The notes: generated from the letters alone by a model not told the origin. A stretch of 64,000 nt of DNA from Niebla homalea (GCA_019925105.1 JAHGAU010000001.1:1550001-1614000); one strand, 5' to 3'; positions 52,097 through 63,343 are shown, counted from the stretch's first letter. A program made the numbers and translations.

Positions 52097-55000
52097 TCAC
52101 TTCTTGCCTTTGTTTCGACCAGCCACCCCGCCAGCAAGCCTGCCCAAATTGCTCAGACTAGACTTAGGCTTATGAACCGTCACTGGCGTAGGAGGGGGCA
52201 TCAGTGGCGATTTCTGGGTACCACTCATGGCGCTTGATGGCCTGGAGTTGGGCGGGGGTGCCTCGATTGCGGGCTTGGCTCCAGCATCTACCTCGTCCAT
52301 CAGAGCATTGGCTTTCTCGCCACTGGTCTGCCCTTGGGATTTACCTGCCCTCCTTGCCTTTTCCTGAACACTCTTGAACTTCTCCAAGAGCTCAGCCCAT
52401 CTGATGGTACCTTCCTCTCGGGGTTTTAAGCGATTGGGTCGATCGAAGTTTGTTGATGATGGTGTTTGGGGTGTGCTGACTCCAAATTTAGTTTCGGTAC
52501 TCTTTTGGCGCGCGTGAGAGGGTACGTACGTGCGTGGCGCTATGTGAAGATAGCCTATGGCGCTTACGCTGTTCAGGCGGTTCTTCAGCGCCGCAAAGGC
52601 GGATGATTGTGGTAGCAGCATCAGTACACCATAAAGGCATTTGTAGAGGTGAGGATAGCGCTCGGGCTCGAGCAGCTGCAGACGGAGATCTGGCAGGTTT
52701 GAGCTTATAAATACCAAGCGCGGAAGAAGACTTACAGGTAAAGACGGGGGATTCAAGAAGTTGGACCAATTTGTCAATCTGAATAAGCATGTTGACCGTC
52801 ATCTCAAGCTCTGCGAATATCTGGAGTAAATTATACGCTTGCTCGTACGCTTGGGCGAGCAAGCAGAGTGAGAATGTCGCGACAGCATTGTGGCACCAAG
52901 ACCGGAAGAGAGCCACGAAGAAGGCCTGGCCTTCCCTTGTCTCCAAACTTCGAAGTCGCTTTCGAAGGTCTGCTAATTCTGGCGCCGTGATCAGATTGTT
53001 GTTGAGATTCTGGACCATGATGCTTGCGAACTCGACGTCTTCATCCTTCTCAAGACAGTCTGCAAGAGTCCTGTATATCCGCTCAGCGCTGAGACTCACG
53101 CAAAGCTGACGAATGATCAAGTTGCCCCTTGTCTCCAACAGTCTGCGGTCCGTGGCAAATAACTGCAATAGGTTGACCATGAAGGACGTAAAGTAGCCGT
53201 CTTCGCTATTCTTGGATATCTGAGAAAGCAACTGCAAATCTTTCGTTACCACGGCTTCTGCTGGATCAGACAGCGTCTTCAGCAGTGCAGGAAAAGTGCC
53301 ATCGTTTGTAGCAAGCACTCTTCGAGGTGCACGTCTGTGCAACATAATAAGCCAGGCTAGGGCTGCGACTCTCGTCGCCTCGTGTTCGTTGAGGAACTGC
53401 AGCGTCAGCGCATTGACAGCCGCATTGTAGTCCAAGTCTGTAGCTGGTTTGGGTAGTGGCGATACAGGGGGTGCTTGAGCCGCTGAGGCTTGTTGCTGGT
53501 CCGTGAGCTTACTCTCGCCTTCGGTTTCACTGGAAGTCTGAGCTTTGGGAGGAGGTGTCGAGGTGGGGCGACCTTTGCTGTCGAGTTCCTTCACAGCGAG
53601 TGATTGTGTGACAGACGTCGTCGTGGGAGGATCCTTTAGCGTATTTGTCGGTATCCGGGAGAGTGGTTGTGGCCGTGCTTCTTCTGATGCTTGTCCGTCT
53701 GACAAAGAGGCGATATGGTCCATCAAGGCATTGTTGACTCGGTTGGCAGCCTGCCTAACAAGATCGGCGCCACTCGCCATGGCTGGTAAGACTCGAGATA
53801 GCAAGCGAGGTACAAAGGTAAGGATGTCTTCCGAGCAAATCTCAAAGAAACTCTCTATCCAGCGAAGAGCGGCGAGTTTTATTTGTTCTTCCGATGTCGA
53901 GTCCAAGAAAGCGACCAAAATCTCAAGAACTTTGGGATGATCCACTTGAACATCCTGCCCAGGGATCCAGTCTTCATCTGTCTGCGTATTTTGCACATCA
54001 TGTGGAGCGGGAGAGTCTCCATCCGCGATAGCGGAGCTGTCATTGATCCCACTCCCCTCTGTCTGAAGACTAGCACTATCGCTAGAGACAGACCTTTTCG
54101 TCGGGGCTCCGCTGTAGCCGCGACGGCTGTCAGGCAGTCCTTTCTTAATTCTCGCTATCCGCTTGACCTCGCTCAAGAACCTCTCCAGTACGCCCTGAGT
54201 AGCGACATGAACGTCTCTGTTAGGGTCACTGAGGAACTTGAACAGCCCGCCTAAGAATGCTGGCAGGTAGTGGACAAGCTCCAGATCAGGGATTGTATCT
54301 AACAGGGTCACCCATGATACTAAGAAGGTCCTCGTGAAAGGGTTGAGAACGTGTATACGTTCTTGCAGAAGTGGAATAAACTTGGCGAGCGAGAAAGCTG
54401 TGGGGAGGTCGGTGGATGAGGTATCTGAATGTTTTTCAGAAGCTGGGCTCGATGTCGCTTGATCGTTTGGCTGCAAGACAGACACGTACGTCGAAGCCGA
54501 CTCAGAGACGATGTCCTTTATGAGCCGGTCTAGCAACTCCGCGCCGTTCTTTACTGACAACTCAGAATCCGCAGCGAGCTTGAATCGACTTAGCGATGAC
54601 ATCTCTCAGCTCGTATGGGTCCGACTGACCTTGCACAGAGCGTCAAAGACATCGTTGAAGAACAGCAGTATCTCTCCTTTTGCTACCTTGGCAATATTGT
54701 ACATGCTCTCGCAAGCATAGTACCTCACTCTTGCATCTTGATCCGTGAAGCAAGCAAGGACCGGGGGGATGATAGCCTCGAGATAGCGGGCAACGTTCTC
54801 CTGTACTCGGTTCAATATCCAGCAACTTCAAGGATCCGCGGTACGTACTGAACCGAGGGCAATGGAAGCCGCAGCGAGCCCAATGAGTCCTCCATTCCTT
54901 GCATGAGGCTGATGTACCGCATATGCAAATTCATGACACAACTGATCCACAATCTTGGCTATCTTTTCATATTCTCGGTTTGCGCTCGCCTCTCGAACGG

Positions 55001-55130
55001 CTCTCTCCAACCTGTTGAGGGGGTGAGTAGGTGTTGAGCTAGATTGTAGCCGATCAACTTACTCGAGAGCACCCTGTTTTCTCTTGTCGTAAAGCTTGTC
55101 ATTGAGCAAGCGTTGTACTGATGGATCCAT
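52097..55130 (-). CDS. VAC14: Vac14, scaffold of the Fab1/PIKfyve lipid kinase complex
   Basis: Five exons: 55130-55063, 55011-54849, 54800-54630, 54578-52736 and 52689-52097 (945 aa). The start 'MDPSVQRLLNDKLYDKRKQG' matches Vac14. HEAT-repeat blocks follow: 'HARNGGLIGLAAASIALGS', 'YLEAIIPPVLACFTDQDARV', 'YYACESMYNIAKVAKGEIL', 'LAADSELSVKNGAELLDRL', then 'FLNEHEATRVAALAWLIMLH' and the conserved C-terminal 'CHNAVATFSLCLLAQAYEQA' with 'LRLQLLEPERYPHLYKCLYG'. The last 200 residues are a disordered basic tail. Vac14 organises Fab1 and Fig4 on vacuole/endosome membranes to make and turn over PI(3,5)P2. One intron (54579-54629) ends in AAG. Confidence 0.95.
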
Positions 55131-55656
55131 TGCGAAGGTGTGCTAGTCACGTGGGCATCTCGGGCATCTTGGGTTGCTCATGCATGCTCATGCCTGCCCA
55201 AGGCTGCTTGCGGAGCTCAAGTGCATTTCCAGTGGGAACTTCCAAAGCGCATAGGGCTCGCAGAAAGGCGACATATGAGTTGCGATCACAGTATCACAAG
55301 CTTTGATAGCTTTCACAAACGACATTGTGACATTGTAGCCCCGCCGCAGGTGAGGAGGAGTGTTGACGGCACTTAGACGCATCTACCTATCATATCAGGA
55401 AGGTGGTTAAGGTAGGTATCATATTGCAGTCTGCGGTGTTCGGGCAGAACCTGCCGTGCGGGAAATTTGCAGCATCCTTATTTGGAGCCTTCGGGACAAC
55501 AAAACCTGAACTACATTTGCTTGATAATGGCAGAAAAACATTGTGATATGCTTAGGAATGGGTTTTTAATGATATCAATTTCCAATCGCATAGATTTTCT
55601 TTTACTCGCACATAGATCGAATAAATCATCTCCTCCACCCGCTTTCTCTGCTCCTA
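55131..55656. other. Intergenic, VAC14 promoter
   Basis: About 525 bp between two leftward-transcribed genes. No supported coding or RNA feature. Confidence 0.5.
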
Positions 55657-56979
55657 TCACCTTCGATGGGAGCCTGACTTCCTGGAGTATCTATCAGACG
55701 CTTTTATTGTCCTGCTACTTCGATCGCTGCGATGTTTGGTGTACTTCCTGCCATGACCTGACTTGCTGTAGCGATGACTGGGGGGGGTCTCCGAAGATCT
55801 CCTGGTGCTGACCTGACTGATACTGTCGTCCGGTACGATTGTGCCTAAGTCGTCCAATCTACTACCCCCACTCGTAGCAGGCGCAAGATCTGTCGAGACC
55901 CTGCTCGCCGGCAAAGGAATATCCCTTGCAGACTGCACGCTTCGTGCATTGCGACTCCCAGTTTGCCGCCCCGAGCCGGAACGTGATGGTTTCGTGTATG
56001 CCTCTGTATCACGTGCAGATGCCTTTGTCCCGCTCATTCTTGCCAATGTCTTTCCTGAATGACTTTGACGAGCAGATTTAGCGGGCTGGGACTGCCTTTT
56101 TGGACGAGACGAAGCCACGGTCTTGACACGAGTGCCAATATCCTCCAAGTCTATCATCTCTACACCCCTCTCCAATGAGGTGCCAGTCCTCGGGCGCTCA
56201 TGAATGACTTTCGTGGCTGGTGGTGGAGAGGTGATTGTGCGGTAAGCAGGAGGTTGTCTCTGGAGGTCAGACGACTTGTCGGCTGCGCTGGTGCTCATTG
56301 CGTATGCAACAGCAGCACCAGCGCTTGCTCCCAGGATGGTGCTGATTATGGCTCGCGTGCTGATATCCCCCCCAGATTCCGGATTCTGCTTTACGCGGTA
56401 GACATCCACAGCTGGAGTACTTGCAACGTTGTTGACTACAAGCTGAGGAGATTCAGACTTGCGATATCGACTTATCTGGTTATCCGAACCGGGGGGAACA
56501 TCCTTCCGATACCCAGGAATGCTATGCGGGTCCGACTTTGGCGAGACTGCTTTGACCAGACGGAAGTTGTCTTCGCGATACATGACTTCGATCAAATGAT
56601 CATCGAGGTCTAGTACGCTGGCGCAGAAGTATGGACCTTCGTCTCGACGTGCGGCTGGTGGAGAATGACGGCGTGCACCGGCAGTGAGTGCTGCGGAATA
56701 GAATTCGTTTACAGACGAGCGACTTTCGGCTTGGAACGCAAGTCTGACCGGATCGATGTCAAGCCTGGTCATATTAGTTGACGGTCGATCGTAAAACCAT
56801 AGAAACACATACCCTAGTATTTCCTGGTGAAGATAGAATTCCACACTCTTGATGCCAAAAGCAATGTCTTTACCTCGTTGTCCAAGATATCGATAACCAA
56901 GAGGATTCAATGAAGAAAGAAAGAAAGAACAGGAGGATGGTAGGTGTGATACAGTAAGATGAATTTGTACAAGAGGCAT
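55657..56979 (-). CDS. Glyoxalase-fold (VOC) domain protein with long basic tail
   Basis: Two exons, 56979-56813 and 56764-55657 (424 aa). The 48-nt intron has donor GTATGT, branch CAACTAAT and acceptor CAG; it is a multiple of three and stop-free, so retention would add 16 residues. I choose ATG at 56979 (MPLVQIHLTVSHL). Residues 1-140 form a vicinal-oxygen-chelate fold: 'SFFLSSLNPLGYRYLG', 'DPVRLAFQAESRSSVNEFYS', 'AALTAGARRHSPPA', and 'YFCASVLDLDDHLIEVMYRE'. The remaining 280 residues are Ser/Arg/Lys-rich and disordered, with a small Gly/Ala hydrophobic patch ('AIISTILGASAGAAVAYAM'). The substrate is unknown; stand-alone fungal VOC proteins of about 130-140 aa lack such a tail. Confidence 0.78.
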   Translation of the reverse strand: MPLVQIHLTVSHLPSSCSFFLSSLNPLGYRYLGQRGKDIAFGIKSVEFYLHQEILGYVFLWFYDRPSTNMTRLDIDPVRLAFQAESRSSVNEFYSAALTAGARRHSPPAARRDEGPYFCASVLDLDDHLIEVMYREDNFRLVKAVSPKSDPHSIPGYRKDVPPGSDNQISRYRKSESPQLVVNNVASTPAVDVYRVKQNPESGGDISTRAIISTILGASAGAAVAYAMSTSAADKSSDLQRQPPAYRTITSPPPATKVIHERPRTGTSLERGVEMIDLEDIGTRVKTVASSRPKRQSQPAKSARQSHSGKTLARMSGTKASARDTEAYTKPSRSGSGRQTGSRNARSVQSARDIPLPASRVSTDLAPATSGGSRLDDLGTIVPDDSISQVSTRRSSETPPSHRYSKSGHGRKYTKHRSDRSSRTIKASDRYSRKSGSHRR

Positions 56980-57994
56980 CAAAGGGTCATTAAGGGTCCA
57001 AAATTATAAATGAGGATTCTGAAGGGATCCTGAAGGGATTTGATGGCAGGCAGGGTGCAACATAAGTAGCTGCAAGCAGGCGTCAGGCTAAATGCGCTGA
57101 AAAGAAATGCTTGATGCTTGCAATTCGTTCGATCTGTAATCGGTACGCTCTCTTTGAAGCACCGGGTAAGCTTGGTACCTAATGACGCCGTGAATCACGG
57201 GGCCTATTCAGGCTTCGCATCCTGACTGGACCCTAACAGACGCCTAAAGGAAAGCCGCTGAGCCGGCCACGTATGTCATCTGCAGCTAAATTTTCTCACC
57301 CACACTAGAGGGAAATGGCGCTAGAACTGCCTGCAGCACTGGGCCGCCGTGTGCCTAACCAACCGATCTGACCCACACGAACAAACCATGTTTGAGGAAA
57401 TACGCGATTCTCAACGGCGCGGCTTCGCATTGGAAGGACATTCGCAGCCTCACCTGAATGGGGATATCCCTGAAGTGAGGGTGCATACCTATCCTGCCGG
57501 CTTAGAAAGGCGAGCTTTCCCCCGACAGGGCATGCAGCAACATGGGCACACCATCTTTATAGGAATTAGACCTGAATCTTACATGGTTTCATGATTCGTT
57601 CAAACATATTGATACTAGCCTTTTTGAGTCCTTTCCGACGACGATGATTATAAACCTGCGACCAGACAACGCATCCATCTTCCTTTTTCATGTTTTCATC
57701 TTTTTAAAGAAAAGCAAAGCAAAAGTGGAGCAAGTTGAAGTGCTTCACACAGACGCGAGGGCGCCTTGAGTCTTGTTGAACCTCGATGTTCTTGTTGTAA
57801 AAACAGAGCCAGATCCAAAAGCCTCAATGCGTGGAGGTGAAGGGCTGTGAGGAGGCTTTGATGTTGGTATCGCAGCTCTCACGTCCTCACCAGCGCAATG
57901 TGGGACCTTTGCATTTACCAAGAGAGGACACGGTACTGGACCAGAGAAGACGTCGGATCCAGTGGCGAGATGGGGGGGGCGCTTACCGTATTGA
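56980..57994. other. Intergenic, no supported gene
   Basis: About 1.0 kb between VOC and EMG1, both leftward. The frame at 57349-57594 (plus) and the overlap frame 57745-58191 (minus, a shadow of the EMG1 end) carry no recognisable protein. Presumed VOC promoter and EMG1 3' untranslated region. Confidence 0.5.
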
Positions 57995-58901
57995 TTAGAT
58001 GATGTTCCAGGCATCTTCCGCGGCATTGCAGAATTTGCCACAGGCCACACTGGCGCTAAGGCTGAAGGCACTGATGCTGATCGCATCGTCTTTGAAAGAG
58101 TCTGCAAAGTCGTCCTTGCCTTTGGCCATAGCACCGACGAAGACGCAGATGCTCTGCTTGGGACCAAGGTCAGAGACGTAGTCCCTAACACGGACGACCT
58201 CGGCGTCGAAGCTAAGGGTGACCTTTCGACAATTCGGGGGCAGGTGGTCAGTGATTGGATTCTTGATGACTTTGAGCAGTTTCTCCTGGGAATTCATGGA
58301 TCTGATGGACAGTTTGTGAAGCAGCTGAACCATAAGGCCAGCAAATCGCTTGAACGTCCGGGGGATCCTGACTGTTGGATTGACCTCAATGAGGACACCT
58401 TGGGCTGTGTGGATGTAAATCTGTAATCGTCCAGCTTTATTGACGGGCGAATCAAGTAGGGTCAAGAGACACTAGACAGGGATTCAGCTAGCGTTTCAAG
58501 CTGCATATTGCAACCCCGATGTGGACACATTATGAGCAGACCTGATGGGTGATGTCGGGCCTTGCTTCACTTATGTCCCGGTTCATTTTTCGCATGACGC
58601 CGATATGCTCATCACTGTTCAAGAGGGAATGTTTCTCGTCCCTGATATTGCCCGATCTTCCCGCGTGCGAGGCCTTGTATGTTTCAAGGCTGGCATTGGA
58701 CAGGACGACGATGAGCCGTTGTGTATCCTTGTCGGTCGAAGGGATTGGTACGTGCTGATCCGCAACAAGCTTCGGCAATTCCGGAGGTGGACATGATTGA
58801 GTCCCTAGAAGGCAGATGTAAGCAAGGTATTCAATCCAAATATCACGGCGTGGGGTCATCGACATACGTGGTCTCTTCCTTGGCCGTCCTTCAGGAGCCA
58901 T
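57995..58901 (-). CDS. EMG1: 18S rRNA pseudouridine N1-methyltransferase Emg1/Nep1
   Basis: Three exons, 58901-58868, 58804-58542 and 58471-57995, give 257 aa, near yeast Emg1 (252). The first exon is only 34 nt ([11 protein letters not shown]) with donor GTATGT. The body reads '[17 protein letters not shown]', '[12 protein letters not shown]', '[20 protein letters not shown]', '[16 protein letters not shown]', '[20 protein letters not shown]', '[19 protein letters not shown]' and '[14 protein letters not shown]', ending '[19 protein letters not shown]'. These are the invariant blocks of the SPOUT-class Nep1 family. It methylates a pseudouridine of 18S rRNA and is needed for 40S biogenesis in the nucleolus. 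All conserved binding loops appear intact. Confidence 0.95.
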
Positions 58902-59136
58902 TGCAAGTTTTGTGAGAGACAGCACCTCGAGATAATAGTAAATCGCTATGTCGGCTCAAACAACAGTCCTCTAGATGATGAAATATTCTCAAGTGATGTT
59001 GAGGATGATCAAATCTGACCACGAAACGGAAAAGTCTCACCCTGTTATATTATGCAGAGGATTTCCCCGCAATGCTAGTTCTACGATTTACTCACTGTAA
59101 TCCGACAGCTGCGGCAGACATCGAGACCCCAATGCA

Positions 59137-59441
59137 TTACGGAGGTCCGCACTAAAAGTCCTGGACAGTGCTAAGGACCAGAACTTGTTGTATTAATTCC
59201 GGAAGGTATTATTCGAGACCTTAACACGTAAGATGGACTTATAAGCGGCCTACCCCTGGTAATCCCCCTTCGAAGTCCTGAGGAGACAATCGCTAAAATA
59301 CCTAAGGAGGTTCATTCTTTAGGGGCTTACTCCCGGGGCTGATTCAATCATACCGTACAGAATTTAGCATACAAGTCGGAATTAACAACGATGCATACGA
59401 TTCTTAGCGCTGTCCAGGACTTTTAGTGCGGACCTCCGTAA
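59137..59441. mobile_element. MITE with 39-bp terminal inverted repeats (Tc1/mariner-like)
   Basis: TTACGGAGGTCCGCACTAAA begins the left end (59137-59175). Its reverse complement forms the right end (59403-59441), with one mismatch over 39 bp. Each end includes a TA dinucleotide at its border (59138-59139 and 59439-59440), consistent with TA target duplication, giving an element of about 299 bp between the TAs. There is no transposase ORF, so it is non-autonomous. It lies in the EMG1-CUE gene divergent promoter. Confidence 0.82.
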
Positions 59442-59632
59442 CCCTATCGGTAAGCCGTACTTTCAGCCACTCTTTTTATTAAACTTTTAACTAATGCGCT
59501 CGGACTAAGAATCATAACCATTTGCATCTATGATCCTTGAAAGGCACCGAAACTTCGCTTGACCAGTTGCAAAGTTGATCGAACATTTGGCAGCTCTATA
59601 GTGCCTTCGTATTGTGGATCAGGGTCGATCAT

Positions 59633-61603
59633 ATGGATGCCATAGCCTTTGCACCCTATCCTCCACCAAATATCAGTAAAGCCATTGTACCAGATGAATG
59701 GGCTCTGTGCCTCGAGTCATGGCTACTTCTCACGCGCAAATTGCTCTCATTGCCCGACGAGAGATTCGCACATTCTCTCAAAGCCCCTCTCGTTGCATCG
59801 TTTCTTCATTCCTTTGTGGTGAATTCTGCACTTAATAGGAGCGCAAGCAACCACACCGCCTTGGAGCTCAGTCTGAAGAGGCAGTGCTTTCTGACCGTTC
59901 ACCGTACCCTTCTGACAACTCGGCTTGTACCTGAATCATTGCTAGAGGTTCCCTTCCTTTCTAGTCTTGCTCTCCTTTATGGTAAAAGCCAAGCATCGGC
60001 AGAGCTAGTGGAACGTGTTTGGCAAGAACGGCATCTTGAAGTTCGCAAGTCAACTCAGGAGTCCAAAATGTCTTTAGTCCATTCTGTAGAGTCAACAGCA
60101 GATACCGCGAGCTTGGACGAGCTGCTTAAACAGGCTGTGGCATTCGTTAAGGCTTGTCCTTCCTACGCTCGATATCTTCTGACTGGCTCGGATTGGATAG
60201 ATGCAATGTCAACTGGCTTTGATCGCCTTAGTTCAAGGACGTTGAGGAGGAAGCTTGTGGTTCTAATCTATGCATGCTTCAAAAGCCTCATGAGGCCTGG
60301 GAACCGCAGCCTTTCTTCCCTTCTAGATACCTTGTACGAGCTAAAGTCGACGTCAATCATGAAAACCATTGTCCAATCCACGCCATTTCTGGCAAAGTTC
60401 GAGACAGCCGTCACCATGGATAACAAGCACGCAACGAGAGCCGAACCTTTGAGAGGGCAATTTTCCTCTATAAAGCGTACCGCAGACGGTAGGCCGAAGA
60501 CACTGGTCAAACGTAAGATTGAAAAAGGCGATTCAAATGCAACGGTGCAAAAAGGCCAATCAAACGTAATACACATTCATAAAACGAGTATGATCTCGCA
60601 GATACAGGACTTGTTCCCAGAACTTGGTGCTGGCTTCATCATGAAGCTGCTCGACGCGTATGAGAATGATACGGAACAAGTCACAGCCCATTTGCTCGAT
60701 GACAATCTCCCACGAAGCCTCCAGAATGCAGACAGAGCTGAGACTCTTCCACACCATAAGCCTCCTATGGATGAGCATAGGGGAGATCTTGTCGCTGACC
60801 TGGCCCCGCATTCAACACCGCCTTTGCTGCCCAAGAGGCGCAATGTGTACGACAACGATGACTTCGATCGCCTTTCGATTGACGCTTCGAGACTACACAT
60901 TGGCCGCAGAAACGCGGACATCACAGCTGATAAGCTACTTGCTGCACAACGGCCTACAAGCCAGAAAGCTGCAATTCTCTCAGCCTTGGCTACCTTTGAC
61001 TCCGATGATGATGAGCGCGACGATACTTACGATGTTGCTGACGTCGGTGGGACTATTAATAACACGACGGCCGACTCTGACCAGGATGTCAAGCAGGACC
61101 AGAATGAAGCAACCTTGTTCACAATGTATCAAACGAACGATGCCGTGTTCCGAAGGGACGCAGAGACCAGGCGTAGCCCAGCGAGGAGGAACTTGAGGAC
61201 GGAGACTGGAATGTCTGACGAAAGTATCGAGGGTTGGGCCATTATGATGCAGCGTGACCCGAAGCGACAGCAACGGCTTGAGAGACTGCACGCTGTAGGC
61301 GGAGGACTGCAGCAGCGTGCTTTGGCTGGCAGTGCATGGAAAGCGGAATCTGGTGCCGAAGACACTGAGGATAGTGATGCTGTAGGGTCTGGAAATAATG
61401 ATAGAGGCGGCTTCAGAGGCAGAGGGAGAGGGAGGGGCGACGTTGGAAGAGCAGGGGCTAGGGCTGTCACCGGACCTGCCAGTGATCGAGATACCCAAGC
61501 AGCAAGACAGCGGCAGGATGCGGACAAGAGCTCCAGGGCCAATCACAATCGACGTAACCAAAGAGCGAAGAAGATGGCCCGTGGTGGAGGGATGGCTGGA
61601 TGA
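59633..61603 (+). CDS. CUE-domain protein, Cue3/ASCC2-like
   Basis: Single-exon ORF of 656 aa. The first ATG is at 59633 (MDAIAFAPYPPPNISKAIVP); the frame before it has only TTG. The N-terminal 300 residues are the helical ASCC2/Cue3 region ('PDEWALCLESWLLLTRKLLS', 'LPDERFAHSL'). The CUE ubiquitin-binding domain lies near 318-360: 'SMISQIQDLFPELGAGFIMK' with 'DTEQVTAHLLDDNLP'. The C terminus is acidic then RGG-rich ('RGRGRGRGDVGRAGARAV') and ends in basic 'RRNQRAKKMARGGGMAG'. In yeast, Cue3/Rqt3 belongs to the RQT complex, which splits ubiquitinated collided ribosomes. The RNA-binding-like tail fits a ribosome-associated role. Orthology is probable, not proven. Confidence 0.85.
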   Translation: MDAIAFAPYPPPNISKAIVPDEWALCLESWLLLTRKLLSLPDERFAHSLKAPLVASFLHSFVVNSALNRSASNHTALELSLKRQCFLTVHRTLLTTRLVPESLLEVPFLSSLALLYGKSQASAELVERVWQERHLEVRKSTQESKMSLVHSVESTADTASLDELLKQAVAFVKACPSYARYLLTGSDWIDAMSTGFDRLSSRTLRRKLVVLIYACFKSLMRPGNRSLSSLLDTLYELKSTSIMKTIVQSTPFLAKFETAVTMDNKHATRAEPLRGQFSSIKRTADGRPKTLVKRKIEKGDSNATVQKGQSNVIHIHKTSMISQIQDLFPELGAGFIMKLLDAYENDTEQVTAHLLDDNLPRSLQNADRAETLPHHKPPMDEHRGDLVADLAPHSTPPLLPKRRNVYDNDDFDRLSIDASRLHIGRRNADITADKLLAAQRPTSQKAAILSALATFDSDDDERDDTYDVADVGGTINNTTADSDQDVKQDQNEATLFTMYQTNDAVFRRDAETRRSPARRNLRTETGMSDESIEGWAIMMQRDPKRQQRLERLHAVGGGLQQRALAGSAWKAESGAEDTEDSDAVGSGNNDRGGFRGRGRGRGDVGRAGARAVTGPASDRDTQAARQRQDADKSSRANHNRRNQRAKKMARGGGMAG

Positions 61604-61677
61604 ATACTGATTGACAATGCATCCTCTCCAAGTATGCACGTATCTGGAGTGCCAACGAATACCAGTACATTAACACA

Positions 61678-63343
61678 TCACTTGCTCGCGACAGCACACG
61701 CACCCATATCCAACTTCTTCGCAGGTCCAATCGGCGAGATATCGAAGTCAAACATGTCCATCGGCAGACCTAGAGTCATGCATGCATTCGGAATCTGCAT
61801 TAATTGTCAGCTCATGTCAGTGAAGAGATCGGGTAAGGGGCTCACATCAACCAAGCCTCCAACATGGCCCTAAGTGGATCGCGGAGTCAGTATAGGCTCA
61901 TAAGATACAAGACTCCTGAATCATCGATGGATCTAGAGAAAACCCCTCCAAGATCTACTTACCTGGATTGGTGCACAGCTCAACATTAGATACACTTGGT
62001 AATCACTGTACCCTGCAGGAGGACGACCAAGTCAGCCAGAGTCTTTTTTGCTCCACGAACGAGCCATGGAAGAGCATAGAATCCAGGACATACCATATCT
62101 CCTCAAATACTCAATACACCTCAAGGTAGCCTGTCGATACGCCACCGTAGCATCCATATAATGCTGCTTCCCTTTCTCATCCACACTGAACCCTTCAAAC
62201 GTCAGGTACCTGCCCGGTCCATAATGCGGCTCCACTGGTCCCGGCAGGAAGAGCGGGCTCTTCATATCCATATCCGCCATTCCATGCTTCATCACCGTCA
62301 AGCTCAGCGTGATCACCCCAGCCATCTCGATCGCCCCACAGAAACTGATCTCCCCATCACCCTGCGAGAAATGCAGGTCCCCAACACTGAACTTCGCGCC
62401 CTGCACGTGCACGGGCAAGAAAGTCTTCGAACCCCTTGACAGGTTCTTGATGTCGCAGTTACCACCGTGCTCCGGTCTTCCCGGGATGGTCCTCGCCCCT
62501 TCCTTCCCCACCTTCGCCTTCAGATCGCCCGCGGCGGAACCCGCGTGCACATTCTGCGGCTGCGGCGGCTGCGCGACGATGCGTTTCAGCTCGGTGGTGG
62601 AGATGAGGTCGGCCTCGCGGCGGTTCCACTCCGCGAGGATCTCGGCGCTGGGGGCACAGCCCAGGATGCCTGGGTGGATGAGGCCCGGGAAGCGGATGTG
62701 CGGGAGGTGGCGCGAGGAGCAGAAGATGCCTTCGAAGTCCCAGATGGCTTTCGCGCTTGTACAGAGAATCAGCAGCTCAGGTATTGTTCCTGCCGGGAGA
62801 TTTTGGGGTGCAAGAGACGGACGAAGGCGAGCTTTGGGCAGACGTACGCATTCGGGTATATCTCATCCAAAAAGCCTCCTCCATTGTCTTTGTCGAAAAC
62901 GCCGGTGAAACCCCACGGCTGCTCCTGGAACGGCTGCACGTCCTGGATCTCGACCACGAGGACAGCGCCCGGCTCAGCTCCTTCGACGTCGAAGGGCCCT
63001 GTGAGATAGTGGATCTTGGTGAGGTCAATATTCTTCATGTCGTCCGCGCTGTCGTTGTTGCCAATCTGGCCGCCCGTCCAATCGACGCATTCGATCTTGA
63101 CGACCTCGCCGCTCTTGACCTTGCCGGCAAAGGGTACTGGAAAGTCGGAGTTAGTATGAGAGGCAGAAGTTGCAAGAGTAGCTGCCATGCTTTACCATCA
63201 GGGTGCCATCGGTTCTACAAGGTTTGTGGGTCAGCCTGGCGAAATTGGGAGGAGCTGAATAGGATTACATGAAGCCCTTCCTGCTGATCTGCAGGTTTCT
63301 TCAGATCGACCTTCATGGCCGTGCGGATTTCTGTGAGACCCAT
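61678..63343 (-). CDS. Formamidase (FmdA/AmdA family)
   Basis: Seven exons: 63343-63269, 63214-63196, 63136-62848, 62755-62094, 62012-61963, 61869-61846 and 61794-61678 (411 aa). Two are very small: 19 nt ('NRWHPD') and 24 nt ('GHVGGLVD'). The start is MGLTEIRTAMKVDLKK. Conserved blocks: 'SGEVVKIECVDWTGGQIGNN', 'DIKNIDLT'-like 'DMKNIDLTKIHYLTGPFDVE', 'EIQDVQPFQEQPWGFTGVF', 'GGGFLDEIYP', 'AIWDFEGIFCSSRHLPHIRF', 'GLIHPGILGCAPSAEILAEW', 'GRPEHGGNCDIKNLSRGSK', 'HFSQGDGEISFCGAIEMAG', 'MDMFDFDISP'. It hydrolyses formamide to formate and ammonia in the cytosol. The third acceptor is AAG. The upstream region has CCAAT boxes. Confidence 0.93.
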
